A stretch of DNA of 7,072 nt from Candidatus Corynebacterium faecipullorum (lineage in GTDB: Bacteria > Actinomycetota > Actinomycetes > Mycobacteriales > Mycobacteriaceae). The translations under genes and the position numbers were made by a program. The stretch is taken from the NCBI GenBank assembly GCA_019114925.1, contig DXEO01000049.1:1-7072 (forward strand). The letters run 5' to 3'. Shown piece by piece: positions 6,417 through 7,072 of the stretch (position 1 is its first letter; every line of letters begins with the position of its first letter). Below the pieces are notes generated by a model that saw only the letters and a program-made list of their open reading frames with translations, had not been told where the DNA came from and made no database searches.

Positions 6417-6922
6417 ATTCGCCGCACGTCGTTCTTGTAGGGCCTCCTGGCTCCGGAAAGACCACGATTGGCCGGCGCCTCTCGCGCGCGCTGAACTGCG
6501 AAGCTGTTGACTCTGATGCCCTCATCGAGGCCCGCTACGGCAAGGCTTGCGGCGAGGTTTACTCTGAGCTGGGTGAACCAGCATTCCGTGAGGTCGAAGC
6601 CGAAGCGGTGCGCGAGGCACTTGCCACTACTGGCGTGGTGAGTCTAGGCGGTGGGGCAGTGCTGACCGAATCCACACGCGCCCTGCTCGATGGCCTGACT
6701 GTTGTATTCCTTGATATCACCCCCGAAGAAGGCGTAACCCGCACGCTGGGGGATAGCAACCGTCCCGTGCTGGAGTCTGCGGACCCGCTGGCGCACTACA
6801 CCCAACTTTTGGAAACGCGCCGGCCCCTCTACAGCGAGGTCGCTGACTTAAAGGTGCGCACTGGTGTGCGCTCCCCGCAGCAGGTGGTGGGTGACATCTT
6901 GAGCTTCCTCGAAACCCTCTAG
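6413..6922 (+). CDS. aroK: Shikimate kinase
   Basis: Cytoplasmic P-loop kinase that phosphorylates shikimate to shikimate-3-phosphate with ATP, step five of the pathway. The 169-residue length is typical. Visible elements: Walker A GPPGSGKTT (10-18); the DSD pair (Asp33/Asp35) for Mg and shikimate binding; GEPAFRE with substrate-binding Arg59; SLGGGAVL (78-84), the Walker B/glycine segment; NRPVL with lid Arg117; and ETRRPLYSEVAD with Arg136/Arg137. No expected residue is missing. The start codon overlaps the aroC stop as ATGA (6413-6416), with a GGGGTGAGG purine run just upstream, indicating translational coupling to aroC. aroB follows after 75 nt. Confidence 0.97.
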   Translation: MNSPHVVLVGPPGSGKTTIGRRLSRALNCEAVDSDALIEARYGKACGEVYSELGEPAFREVEAEAVREALATTGVVSLGGGAVLTESTRALLDGLTVVFLDITPEEGVTRTLGDSNRPVLESADPLAHYTQLLETRRPLYSEVADLKVRTGVRSPQQVVGDILSFLETL

Positions 6923-6982
6923 GAAGACGAAACTTCTTTACCCGCTACTTATCGACGCCTCACGAACCCTGCCACCCCAGCC

Positions 6983-6989
6983 GAAGGAG
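6983..6989 (+). promoter_or_regulatory. Ribosome binding site of aroB
   Basis: GAAGGAG lies 8 nt before the ATG at 6998 and fixes the aroB start. The 75-nt aroK-aroB gap shows no convincing promoter hexamers or terminator hairpin, so read-through from aroK is likely. Confidence 0.75.
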
Positions 6990-6997
6990 CACCACCC

Positions 6998-7072
6998 ATG
7001 CACACCATTGCTGTTAATGGACCATCACCTTATGAGGTCACTCTTGGCAGTGGCCTGAGTACCGTCATGATC
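6998..7072 (+). CDS. aroB: 3-dehydroquinate synthase, N-terminal 25 residues (3'-truncated by window edge)
   Basis: Second enzyme of the shikimate pathway: cyclises DAHP to 3-dehydroquinate using NAD and a divalent metal. Only 25 codons are in the window. They read MHTIAVNGPSPYEVTLGSGL followed by STVMI, matching the family's N-terminal pattern of a short beta strand followed by Y-x-V-x-[IL]-G-x-G-L. The catalytic region is outside the window. The call rests on this pattern plus the position after aroC-aroK, a standard order in actinobacteria. The start is well supported by GAAGGAG upstream. Confidence 0.9.
   Translation, partial: MHTIAVNGPSPYEVTLGSGLSTVMI

Noticed and set aside
6923..6997. 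Possible separate promoter or terminator between aroK and aroB
   Set aside because: Only weak A/T-rich pieces (such as TACTTAT near 6945) and a 4-bp GAAG/CTTC pairing; neither matches a -10/-35 pair at proper spacing nor a stable hairpin with a T-run.
1..7072. A hidden novel system (defence, mobile element, CRISPR, toxin-antitoxin)
   Set aside because: Nearly every base is accounted for by intact conserved housekeeping genes; gaps are 75 nt or less and no repeats, integrase, transposase or anomalous-composition segment is seen.

Overview
The window is GC-rich (about 60% by eye) and gene-dense on the + strand. Gene content, order and protein style match an actinobacterium of the order Mycobacteriales, most likely a Corynebacterium. 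The supporting features are the alaS-ruvX-mltG-aroE-prepilin peptidase-aroC-aroK-aroB order, the actinobacterial-type RuvX and MltG, and a leaderless-looking aroC start. The species cannot be fixed from this sequence. I see no mobile elements, CRISPR arrays, tRNA or rRNA genes, or signs of horizontal transfer.

Layout: 1-2085 is the 3' three-quarters of alaS (alanyl-tRNA synthetase), cut by the window start. It is followed by ruvX (2144-2692, 16S rRNA maturation nuclease / Holliday-junction resolvase family), mltG (2682-3890, membrane endolytic murein transglycosylase) and aroE (3895-4701, shikimate dehydrogenase). ruvX, mltG and aroE are tightly packed (11-nt overlap, then a 4-nt gap) and are probably co-transcribed. 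A 59-nt gap filled by a long inverted repeat separates aroE from a small A24 prepilin peptidase gene (4761-5153). After 51 nt comes a second block: aroC (5205-6416, chorismate synthase), aroK (6413-6922, shikimate kinase, 4-nt ATGA overlap) and the first 25 codons of aroB (6998-7072, 3-dehydroquinate synthase).

How the genes work together: aroB, aroE, aroK and aroC supply four of the seven steps of the shikimate route to chorismate, the precursor of Phe, Tyr, Trp, folate and quinones. The upstream genes are core housekeeping functions: tRNA charging, rRNA maturation and cell-wall strand termination. The prepilin peptidase is the one gene whose job is not explained by its neighbours.

This is mainly a conserved housekeeping region, and I did not find a convincing undescribed system. 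The points most worth a second look are regulatory: a 15-nt-arm inverted repeat that overlaps the only Shine-Dalgarno-like sequence of the prepilin peptidase, and an extended -10 element placed so that aroC would be transcribed as a leaderless mRNA.
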